The notes beneath the pieces were generated by a model, which was given only the letters and a program-made list of their open reading frames with translations, searched no databases and was not told where the DNA came from. A DNA stretch of 6,462 bases from Bacteroidota bacterium (GTDB lineage Bacteria; Bacteroidota; Bacteroidia; Bacteroidales; UBA1556): NCBI GenBank assembly GCA_003648395.1, contig QMPB01000273.1:1-6462 (forward strand), written 5' to 3'. Each line of letters begins with the position of its first letter. Within the stretch, counting starts at the first letter, position 1. The position numbers and the translations under genes are program-made. Of this stretch, positions 1-5,862 are shown in pieces.

Positions 1-2358
1 AAGACTTACTTTTGTTAAAGGAGAATTGAATGAAGTATTATTAGAATGCCCTGACATAGTATACTCTGCAACAAATTGCACACTACTTGAAGGTGCTCCA
101 ATTTCACAAGGAGCATATTTTCTAAAGTCGCCAACAGGAAAAATAAAGGCTGTATTTCCATCTTTACGCAATGGGCCATCTACATAACTTGAAGTGCCGC
201 CACCTGAAATAGTTGCGCCAGCATCTAAAATAACTGAAGTATTAGAAGAAGAATTCAATATTCCATTTGTTAAAGCCAAAGTATGAGTAATATGGTTAGT
301 ACCATCGGAGTATACGTCTCCTGTTGATTTATTTACTGTAAGATTATAAAAATTAGTACTACCATACATATGTGAAGACCCAATTCCATCAAACATTACT
401 GTTTCTGAGCCCGAAGTCAAGGTACCATTATTAGTCCAATCACCTGATAGAGTAATACTATGTCCATTCATATCAATAGTAGTACCAGCTCCAATTATTA
501 TATTATCATCAACATCTATATTAGAACTTAATTCTACTATTCCAGAACCTGTAACTTCCATAGTTTTACAAGTACCTATATTTAAAAGTGTTCTTGTGCC
601 TGATGACGCTTTAATTTTAAGTTTGTGATAGGTTTTATTTAATATTGACTGAGAATTATTACCAGAATAATAAAAAGTACCAGTACCATGAGTATATGTA
701 CCATCAATAGTTACCTCTCCCTCTGCCTCTATACTTCCTGTTGTGGTAGATAGTATGGAGCCCGTCATAGAATTAATAATTCCCGTACAAGCTAGAGAGT
801 GCTCATCAACCACAAGTGAGGCATTATTATTAATTTCAACAAATGCGCAGCTAATATTATTTTGAAGAGTATATTTTGAAGAATTCCCTAGCTCAAAGCT
901 TGAAGTTGTCCATACACCAGAGCCTTTAAGTTCATTATTAGAACCTAATAGATCTATTTCATAATCGCCACATGCCAAACTACCATTATTAATAATGCTT
1001 CCTGATATATCAAGTGATCCATTATCATCAACAGTTAATGTTGCTCCTGATTTTATTGTTAAATCATTACATACATCAGTATTACCATTTAGTATATGTG
1101 GCTGATTAGCAGGTGCAGATATAATTATTACATTATCCGAAGATGTAGGCACCGAATTATTTGACCAGTTAGAGGCAGTATTCCAATCAGTACTTGTACT
1201 ACCATCCCATTCAAAATATCCTATTGTTCTTAGAAAATCACTTGTAGTGGAAGCTAGATATTTAATATTATTTAATGTAATTTTATTTTTTCTTATTTTA
1301 GCACCTATATCATTTCCATTAATGGCTGATGAAGCAACAGAATATGTTACCCAAATATATGAAGTACCACCAGGCATATTATATGAAAACCCATTGAATT
1401 TATAATCATTATTCGCATTAACAACTGATTGTGTTGTTCCAATTTGATGATCTGTTGAAAAAGTTGAACTACTAGTATGAAATAATTTTGCATTACTTAC
1501 ATCACCATTATCATCATTAACTGACCGAACAACTATCTTAGTCAAGTCAAATGCACCTCCACCTCCAGTAATATCAAATTGAATTCTTACCATTTCATTA
1601 TCATCAGAAGGATATACATCATCTGATGAAGCTTGAGTAATAGTAATACCACCATAAGCCTTTGCAGGAGGGGTATACGCTCTCCATTTATCTTGACCTA
1701 TTGATTGTAATTCGCCCCATTGATCTTTGTATGTAGAATTACCACTATGAATACCTAGGTATGTATCATAAGAAGAACTAACATCAAAACCGCCAACTTT
1801 TATAACAATTATATTGCTAGTTTCGTAAAAACTAATTTGTACATCAATATATTTACCTTGGTTAAATCTAACTTCTAGATTTTGGATTTCAATTGTAAAG
1901 ATTCTACTTGAGCCACTGCCTGTAGTTAAATAATGAACAGTAGAATTATTATCCTCTAAACCCGCATCTTCCAATGCAAAAGCTACAATTTCGCCTAGAT
2001 TAGGAGAATAACTACTAATATCATTATTATAAGTATTAGTAGCATTATCGTCTGATACATCATCAAAGCGGATAAAACCATTGGTGCAGAAGTACATATT
2101 TTCTCCTGCAAAATAATACGAATCATAAAATTGGAAATTAAAAGGCCAGCTAATTTCTGCATATCCATCATCCTTTTTATCACCTAAGCCAACATTTTGC
2201 AACCAATCCGCATCCTGAATTTCTGTACCTGATGAACAATCAATCCACGAATAAGTAGTGCCTAAATCACCCGTTGAGGTAGTATAATTATAACTCTGAC
2301 TATAAGATAATTGAGAACACAATACACTAATAAAAAATAAAATAAAAATTCTTTTCAT
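1..2358 (-). CDS. Large secreted modular surface protein (partial, C-terminus off the left edge)
   Basis: An open frame of 786 codons runs from an ATG at 2358-2356 to the left edge with no stop. Residues 1-20 are a type I signal peptide (K2 R3, a hydrophobic stretch, then S-Y-S before Q21). C14 lacks a proper lipobox, so it is not a lipoprotein. Residues about 70-225 resemble the N-terminal beta domain common in Bacteroidota surface proteins (FNFQF at 73-77, NGFIRF at 93-98). Residues about 235-357 resemble the BNR-associated N-terminal domain of neuraminidase-like proteins. A WDG...DW...NW segment begins at W384 and opens an Asn/Ser/Thr/Gly-rich beta-repeat region, with similar units near 549-596 and 639-690. 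The region then reaches YVDGP (725-729) and FPVGD (740-744), a module frequent in type IX-secreted proteins. A C-terminal sorting domain is expected outside the window. Being exported is well supported. An adhesin or matrix role is inference, and no catalytic domain is visible. No Shine-Dalgarno sequence precedes the ATG. Confidence 0.9.
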   Translation of the reverse strand, partial: MKRIFILFFISVLCSQLSYSQSYNYTTSTGDLGTTYSWIDCSSGTEIQDADWLQNVGLGDKKDDGYAEISWPFNFQFYDSYYFAGENMYFCTNGFIRFDDVSDDNATNTYNNDISSYSPNLGEIVAFALEDAGLEDNNSTVHYLTTGSGSSRIFTIEIQNLEVRFNQGKYIDVQISFYETSNIIVIKVGGFDVSSSYDTYLGIHSGNSTYKDQWGELQSIGQDKWRAYTPPAKAYGGITITQASSDDVYPSDDNEMVRIQFDITGGGGAFDLTKIVVRSVNDDNGDVSNAKLFHTSSSTFSTDHQIGTTQSVVNANNDYKFNGFSYNMPGGTSYIWVTYSVASSAINGNDIGAKIRKNKITLNNIKYLASTTSDFLRTIGYFEWDGSTSTDWNTASNWSNNSVPTSSDNVIIISAPANQPHILNGNTDVCNDLTIKSGATLTVDDNGSLDISGSIINNGSLACGDYEIDLLGSNNELKGSGVWTTSSFELGNSSKYTLQNNISCAFVEINNNASLVVDEHSLACTGIINSMTGSILSTTTGSIEAEGEVTIDGTYTHGTGTFYYSGNNSQSILNKTYHKLKIKASSGTRTLLNIGTCKTMEVTGSGIVELSSNIDVDDNIIIGAGTTIDMNGHSITLSGDWTNNGTLTSGSETVMFDGIGSSHMYGSTNFYNLTVNKSTGDVYSDGTNHITHTLALTNGILNSSSNTSVILDAGATISGGGTSSYVDGPLRKDGNTAFIFPVGDFRKYAPCEIGAPSSSVQFVAEYTMSGHSNNTSFNSPLTKVSL

Positions 2359-2511
2359 TACAGTTTTTTTAATTAACGCTACACGAATAATTAATGAAAA
2401 TAAAATAATTATATCAGTTAAAGGTATTTAACTAACATTTAAACTATTTTTAATAAAATGAGGGCTTATGCGTCCTTTTTTTTTACAATAATATTTTCAC
2501 TATACAAGATG

Positions 2512-2540
2512 CAAAAATAGTAATAATAAATCAAACCAAA
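2512..2540 (-). promoter_or_regulatory. Candidate Bacteroidota-type promoter for the surface-protein gene
   Basis: On the minus strand, 2519-2512 reads TATTTTTG, a full match to the Bacteroidota -7 consensus TAnnTTTG. A TTTG at 2540-2537 lies 17 nt upstream and could be the -33 element, though this spacing is slightly short. Transcription would start near 2505 and give a 5' leader of about 150 nt before the ATG at 2358. The identical octamer lies ahead of ffh. The match is by consensus only; in AT-rich DNA such octamers also occur by chance. Confidence 0.4.
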
Positions 2541-2569
2541 ACAATATTTTTATACTTTTACATTCAATT

Positions 2570-3376
2570 ATGAAAAACAAAATAAGTATAATAACTGGAG
2601 CCTCGTCAGGCATTGGTAAAGCCTTGGCATATGAACTAGCGCAACAAGATTTTAATGTTGTATTAGTAGCAAGAAGGAAGAATTTGATTGATACTATTTC
2701 AGAAGATATAGAGAGTAAATATGGTGTAAAAGCTCTTGCTATAGAGGCCGATGTAACCATTGAGAAAGACTGCAAGATGTTTATTGAAAAAGCAATAAAT
2801 GAATTTGGAAGTATTGATATCTTAATAAATAACGCAGGCATATCGCAGCGAGCAATGTTTGCTGACTTGCAACTTGATGTTATAAAAAAAGTAATGGATG
2901 TTAATTACTGGGGCACAGTATATTCCACAAAATACGCACTACCATACATTCTTAAAACCAAAGGAAGTATCGTTGCAGTAACATCAATATCGGGTATGCA
3001 GCCACTTCCTGCACGCACTGGCTATTGTGCAAGTAAATATGCAGTACATGGATTTATGGACTCCCTACGCATAGAGCACCTTAAAACTGGTGTACATATT
3101 ATGATTGCAGCGCCAGAATATGTAAAAAGTGAGATCCGTGAACATGCACTAATGAGTGATGGAAATGAACAAGGAGAAAGCCCTAGAAATGAAAAGGGAA
3201 TGCTTAGTGCCGAAACTGCTGCTAAAAGAATAGTTAAAGGCATTAGAAAAAGAAGACGCACAATGTTGATAGGTTATAAAGGAATAATGGCAGTAGGCTT
3301 AGCAAGATTTACTCCTAAATTCATGGACAGATTAACATATCACGTTATACAAAAAGAAGAAAACTCACCATACTAG
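2570..3376 (+). CDS. Classical short-chain dehydrogenase/reductase (SDR), substrate unknown
   Basis: A 268-residue protein, full length for a classical SDR, predicted cytosolic or peripheral NAD(P)H-dependent oxidoreductase. The Rossmann glycine motif TGASSGIG lies at residues 9-16. R35 and R36 follow the second strand (VARR), which favours NADP(H). D61-V62 contacts the adenine ring in relatives, and NNAG is at 87-90. The catalytic tetrad is complete: N112, S139, Y152, K156 (YCASK). The usual Pro-Gly after the sixth strand is P182-E183 here, with S187 in the place often held by Thr. The C-terminal part contains a basic patch, IRKRRRT. The tail (about 220-268) resembles membrane-associated DHRS7-like SDRs, but no clear transmembrane segment is seen. 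The first ATG places the glycine motif eight residues in, so this start is secure even though no Shine-Dalgarno is present. The gene is divergent from the surface-protein gene and 248 bp from the next gene, so probably a single unit. The substrate cannot be inferred. Confidence 0.95.
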   Translation: MKNKISIITGASSGIGKALAYELAQQDFNVVLVARRKNLIDTISEDIESKYGVKALAIEADVTIEKDCKMFIEKAINEFGSIDILINNAGISQRAMFADLQLDVIKKVMDVNYWGTVYSTKYALPYILKTKGSIVAVTSISGMQPLPARTGYCASKYAVHGFMDSLRIEHLKTGVHIMIAAPEYVKSEIREHALMSDGNEQGESPRNEKGMLSAETAAKRIVKGIRKRRRTMLIGYKGIMAVGLARFTPKFMDRLTYHVIQKEENSPY

Positions 3377-3377
3377 A

Positions 3378-3411
3378 AAACTACCTATAACTACCTAGTT
3401 TATATATTTTT
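3378..3411 (+). terminator. Weak candidate terminator after the SDR gene
   Basis: Directly after the TAG stop, AAACTA (3378-3383) can pair with TAGTTT (3396-3401) around a 12-nt loop, followed by a T-rich run ending at 3411. The stem has only one G-C pair. The stretch also contains two direct copies of ACTACCTA. The position fits a terminator but the predicted stability is low. Confidence 0.25.
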
Positions 3412-3611
3412 AACATCTCGGAATAATTGATACTAATTTTTTTATTACTTTTATCATTACAAAGTAAGTATGTAGTTATTGCATAATTAGCATATAAATT
3501 TATTATAAAGGACTAAAATACAACTTTAATTTATAAATGAAATTACAGATATAAGTATACTTTTCTCTATGTTTTCATTGGTATAAAAATATAATTATAT
3601 TAACAATATTT

Positions 3612-3618
3612 AAAAGGA
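3612..3618 (+). promoter_or_regulatory. Ribosome binding site of the small acidic protein gene
   Basis: AAAAGGA lies 6 nt ahead of the ATG at 3625. It is the only clear purine-rich Shine-Dalgarno-like site in front of a gene in this window, and it fixes the start of the small gene that follows. The rest of the 248-bp gap from 3377 is very AT-rich, and I see no full TAnnTTTG promoter match in it. Confidence 0.6.
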
Positions 3619-3624
3619 ATAATC

Positions 3625-4041
3625 ATGGAAATAAATCTCCTAAACGGCATTAGCAATATTGAATTTGGTATTTCCAAATACGAATTCTCAAAGAAAATAG
3701 ACTCTGATTCAAAATTTGAAATAATAGAAGAAGATGGCGACTTTAAAACAGAAGCTATATATATTGATAATCTTGAAAGCTCTCTCTTTTTTGAAGGATC
3801 AGAGAGCGAAATGAAATTTGCAGCATGCGACACACAAAATCACAACTCAATACTCTTTGGCAAACAAATATTTAAGCTAAACAAAGATGAGTTGATAAAT
3901 CTTATGAAAGATAATAACTATAGCAATCTTGAAGAAGAAGTTGAAGAATGGGGAGAAAAGCGACTTGGTTATTTTGATGCTAGAATTGATTTCTATTTTG
4001 ATAATAATAAATTAAAAAGTGTTTCTTGGGGAGTGGAATAG
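3625..4041 (+). CDS. Small acidic protein of unknown function, immunity-protein-like in pattern
   Basis: A 138-residue protein with no signal peptide or membrane segment, so probably cytosolic. It is strongly acidic: about 30 Asp/Glu against about 15 Lys/Arg. The N-terminus has G8-I-x-x-I-x-F-G15-I-S-K-x-E. The C-terminus has an aromatic beta-rich stretch, YFDARIDFYFD (116-126), followed by KLKSVSWG (129-136). This order, GI..I.FG.s..E at the start and a 'YFD..kl.sVsWg' end, is reminiscent of small cytosolic proteins annotated as putative immunity or SMI1-like proteins, but I recognise no named family with certainty. A good ribosome binding site, codon use like its neighbours, tandem TAG stops (4039-4044) and a strong terminator downstream support a real gene. 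No toxin gene is adjacent: the upstream neighbour is an SDR and the downstream one is ffh on the other strand. The function is unknown. Confidence 0.8.
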   Translation: MEINLLNGISNIEFGISKYEFSKKIDSDSKFEIIEEDGDFKTEAIYIDNLESSLFFEGSESEMKFAACDTQNHNSILFGKQIFKLNKDELINLMKDNNYSNLEEEVEEWGEKRLGYFDARIDFYFDNNKLKSVSWGVE

Positions 4042-4058
4042 TAGGCAGTATACAGTCG

Positions 4059-4082
4059 ATAGTTGGCGGCTCAGGCAACTAT
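4059..4082. repeat. Inverted repeat in a GC-richer intergenic patch
   Basis: ATAGTTG (4059-4065) and CAACTAT (4076-4082) form a perfect 7-bp stem around a 10-nt loop. The patch 4045-4075 (GGCAGT, CAGTCG, GTTGGCGG) is more GC-rich than the surrounding intergenic DNA and resembles degenerate short repeats. There is no T-tract after it on the plus strand, so it is not a terminator by itself. Confidence 0.4.
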
Positions 4083-4111
4083 AAAAGTATAGTATGGAGA
4101 TGTAATCAAAT

Positions 4112-4147
4112 AAAAAACGACTATTAAATTAATAATAGTCGTTTTTT
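4112..4147. terminator. Strong bidirectional intrinsic terminator between convergent genes
   Basis: A near-perfect inverted repeat: CGACTATTA (4118-4126) pairs with TAATAGTCG (4133-4141) around a 6-nt loop. The stem is extended by A-tract 4112-4117 opposite T-tract 4142-4147. It gives a hairpin plus U-run in both directions, so it can end the small acidic protein gene on the plus strand (stop at 4041) and ffh on the minus strand (stop at 4172). Confidence 0.9.
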
Positions 4148-4171
4148 GTTTTATACCATATATAATTTTAT

Positions 4172-5515
4172 CTAAAAATTCATTTTAGATTTCATGCTTT
4201 GCATCATTCTAGCAGAATTTTTCATTCCTGCGCCACTCATCATTTTCATCATTTTACGAGTGCTATCAAACTGCTTAATTAGGTTATTCACTTCTTGAAT
4301 ATTAGAGCCACTACCTTTTGCAATTCGCTGTCGTCGGCTACCATTAATCAATTTTGGATTTTCACGCTCGGCATTGGTCATTGACTTAATAATAGCCTCA
4401 ATTCCTTTAAAAGCATCATCATCAATATCAACATCTTTAAGAGCTTTTCCCATACCAGGGATCATACCCATAAGATCCTTTACATTACCCATCTTTTTAA
4501 TTTGACTAATTTGCTTTAGGAAATCATTAAAATTGAATTGATTTTTAGCAATTTTCTTTTGTAATTTTCTACTTTCCTCAACATCAAATTGCTCCTGTGC
4601 CCTTTCCACAAGCGAAACAACATCACCCATACCAAGAATACGGTCGGCCATACGCGAAGGATAGAAAATATCCAATGCATCCATCTTCTCACCAATTCCT
4701 ATAAACTTAATAGGCTTATCAACCACCTGACGAATAGTAAGCGCAGCACCACCACGAGTATCACCATCAAGCTTTGTAAGTACAACACCTGTATAATCAA
4801 GTAAGTCGTTAAACGCCTTAGCAGTATTCACTGCATCCTGACCCGTCATGGAATCAACAACAAAAAGAGTTTCGTTAGGCTTAACTTTCTTATGAACAGC
4901 AGAAATTTCTGCCATCATTTTCTCATCAACAGCCAAACGGCCAGCAGTATCGACAATAACTACATCAAAGCCATTACTCTTAGCATGCTTAACTGCATTA
5001 TTTGCAATTTCAACAGGATTTTTATTATCATCTTCATGAAAAACCTCTACCCCAATTTGCTCACCAAGAGTCATCAACTGTTTTATAGCAGCTGGGCGAT
5101 AAACATCACATGCAACTAATAGTGGTTTCTTAGAATTCTTATTCTTTAGAAAATTAGCAAGTTTAGCAGAAAAAGTAGTTTTACCAGAACCCTGCAAACC
5201 AGCAATTAATATTACAGATGGTTTAGAATCAAGATTAAGATCTTCTTGCTCGCCACCCATAAGGTCAGCTAACTCATCATGAACAATCTTAATCATCAAC
5301 TGGCTTGGGGAAACAGCAGTAAGCACATTCTCGCCCATTGCTTTTTCTTTTACCGTTTGAGTAAAAGTTTTTGCAACTTTATAGCTAACATCAGCTTCAA
5401 GAAGAGCCTTGCGAACTTCCTTAAGAGTCTCTGCAACATTTATTTCGGTAATCCTTCCTTGGCCTTTTAATAGCTTAAAGGATTTTTCTAACTTATCACT
5501 TAAATTATCAAACAT
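4172..5515 (-). CDS. ffh: Signal recognition particle protein Ffh (SRP54 GTPase)
   Basis: A 447-residue protein, the usual length for bacterial Ffh. It binds 4.5S RNA and the signal sequences of nascent membrane proteins, and delivers ribosomes to the FtsY receptor at the inner membrane. The N domain is at about 1-90. The G domain carries the P-loop GLQGSGKTT (106-114), DVYRPAA (137-143), DTAGR (189-193), TKLDGD (247-252) and GIGE (273-276). The M domain (about 300-447) has the RNA-binding SRRQRIAKGSG segment (393-403) and a methionine-rich C-terminus for signal-sequence binding (MMKMM, ARMMQSMKSKM). All motifs are intact. The ATG at 5515 gives the standard MFDNLSDKLE start; no Shine-Dalgarno is visible, as is common in this phylum. 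A -7 octamer lies 35-42 nt upstream and a strong terminator lies about 25 nt past the stop, so ffh is probably monocistronic. The 4.5S RNA gene is not in this window. Confidence 0.99.
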   Translation of the reverse strand: MFDNLSDKLEKSFKLLKGQGRITEINVAETLKEVRKALLEADVSYKVAKTFTQTVKEKAMGENVLTAVSPSQLMIKIVHDELADLMGGEQEDLNLDSKPSVILIAGLQGSGKTTFSAKLANFLKNKNSKKPLLVACDVYRPAAIKQLMTLGEQIGVEVFHEDDNKNPVEIANNAVKHAKSNGFDVVIVDTAGRLAVDEKMMAEISAVHKKVKPNETLFVVDSMTGQDAVNTAKAFNDLLDYTGVVLTKLDGDTRGGAALTIRQVVDKPIKFIGIGEKMDALDIFYPSRMADRILGMGDVVSLVERAQEQFDVEESRKLQKKIAKNQFNFNDFLKQISQIKKMGNVKDLMGMIPGMGKALKDVDIDDDAFKGIEAIIKSMTNAERENPKLINGSRRQRIAKGSGSNIQEVNNLIKQFDSTRKMMKMMSGAGMKNSARMMQSMKSKMNF

Positions 5516-5550
5516 AGTGTTTGGGAGTTTTATTCTGTTTTACAAGAGCG

Positions 5551-5558
5551 CAAAAATA
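5551..5558 (-). promoter_or_regulatory. Candidate -7 promoter element of ffh
   Basis: Minus-strand 5558-5551 reads TATTTTTG, a full match to the Bacteroidota -7 consensus TAnnTTTG. Transcription would start near 5544, giving a leader of about 29 nt to the ATG at 5515. No TTG is seen at the expected -33 position, so the match is one-sided. The same octamer lies ahead of the surface-protein gene. Confidence 0.5.
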
Positions 5559-5650
5559 CTGATTTTTTGCTTTAGATTTTTATAAAAATGTGACTATATT
5601 GTTTGGGGTTCCTTGTTCCTTGTTTGGGCTTAGGAATTCAGGGTTCTGGG

Positions 5651-5760
5651 TTGTAAAGGATGGTAAAAAATTGTAAGGAATTGTAAGGAATTGTAATGAA
5701 TTGTAAAGATTGGTAAAAAGCAGTAAGAAATTGTAAAAGATGATAAGGTAATGTAAAGAA
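5651..5760. repeat. Tandem repeat, 10-bp unit, 11 imperfect copies
   Basis: Eleven contiguous 10-bp units with consensus TTGTAARGAA. Units 3 and 4 (5671-5690) are identical, and unit 5 differs by one base. GTAA at unit positions 3-6 is kept in 10 of 11 copies; the exception is 5741-5750, which has ATAA. Units drift towards both ends. The period is close to one helical turn, so the A-runs are in phase along one face of the DNA. It is non-coding and has no spacers, so it is not a CRISPR array. Confidence 0.9.
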
Positions 5761-5772
5761 TAAATATAAAAG

Positions 5773-5790
5773 TCCCGATAACTATTTGGA
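5773..5790. repeat. Imperfect palindrome TCCCGATA / TATTTGGA
   Basis: The two 8-bp arms around the central AC pair at seven of eight positions, one of them a G-T wobble. The left arm TCCCGATA shares the CCCGA core with the inverted repeat at 5824-5839. It may be a decayed copy of a dispersed Bacteroidota palindrome, which is inference. Confidence 0.4.
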
Positions 5791-5823
5791 GAAGTAAATT
5801 ATAGTTCTATTTTAAAATCTCCT

Positions 5824-5839
5824 CCCGATTCCTGTCGGG
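5824..5839 (-). terminator. GC-rich inverted repeat, possible terminator of the sigma-54 activator gene
   Basis: CCCGA (5824-5828) and TCGGG (5835-5839) form a perfect 5-bp stem with a 6-nt loop, 23 nt past the stop of the activator gene on the minus strand. On that strand the first T-run (TTTT) begins about 8 nt after the stem, too far for a classic intrinsic terminator. It could equally be a dispersed palindromic element. The structure is certain; the role is not. Confidence 0.4.
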
Positions 5840-5862
5840 GCACTATTCTCCTTTATTCACTC

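Larger units (their letters stand above)
5516..5862. other. 347-bp non-coding region upstream of ffh, rich in short repeats
   Basis: No gene is seen on either strand. Read from the ffh side it holds a candidate ffh promoter (5551-5558), a tandem pair of TTCCTTG (5609-5622), the 11-unit 10-bp tandem repeat (5651-5760), an imperfect palindrome (5773-5790) and a perfect GC-rich inverted repeat (5824-5839). Such accumulation of simple and palindromic repeats is unlike the other intergenic regions here. Confidence 0.7.

Noticed and set aside
1995..2183. Hydrophobic 62-codon minus-strand frame inside the surface-protein gene
   Set aside because: It overlaps, in another frame, the well-supported exported protein and its composition reflects frame-shifted Asn/Asp codons.
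2296..2358. Lipoprotein signal with C14 in the surface protein
   Set aside because: The residues before C14 (S-V-L) do not fit a lipobox, while S-Y-S before Q21 fits a type I cleavage site.
2500..2841. Minus-strand 113-codon frame overlapping the start of the SDR gene
   Set aside because: It is antisense to the glycine motif and NNAG region of a clear SDR and shows no features of its own.
3445..3467. Inverted repeat TTACTTT / AAAGTAA as a terminator
   Set aside because: The 7-bp stem has one G-C pair and no T-tract on the plus strand after it; it is expected by chance in such AT-rich DNA.
4589..5470. Plus-strand open frames inside ffh
   Set aside because: They lie opposite a fully conserved ffh, have no family features and no ribosome binding sites.
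5651..5760. CRISPR-like array
   Set aside because: The 10-bp units are contiguous, imperfect and have no spacers, and no cas gene is nearby.
5800..5862. Frameshifted helix-turn-helix remnant after the activator gene
   Set aside because: All three minus-strand frames meet a stop within about 20 nt of the TAG, and no Fis-like sequence is readable.
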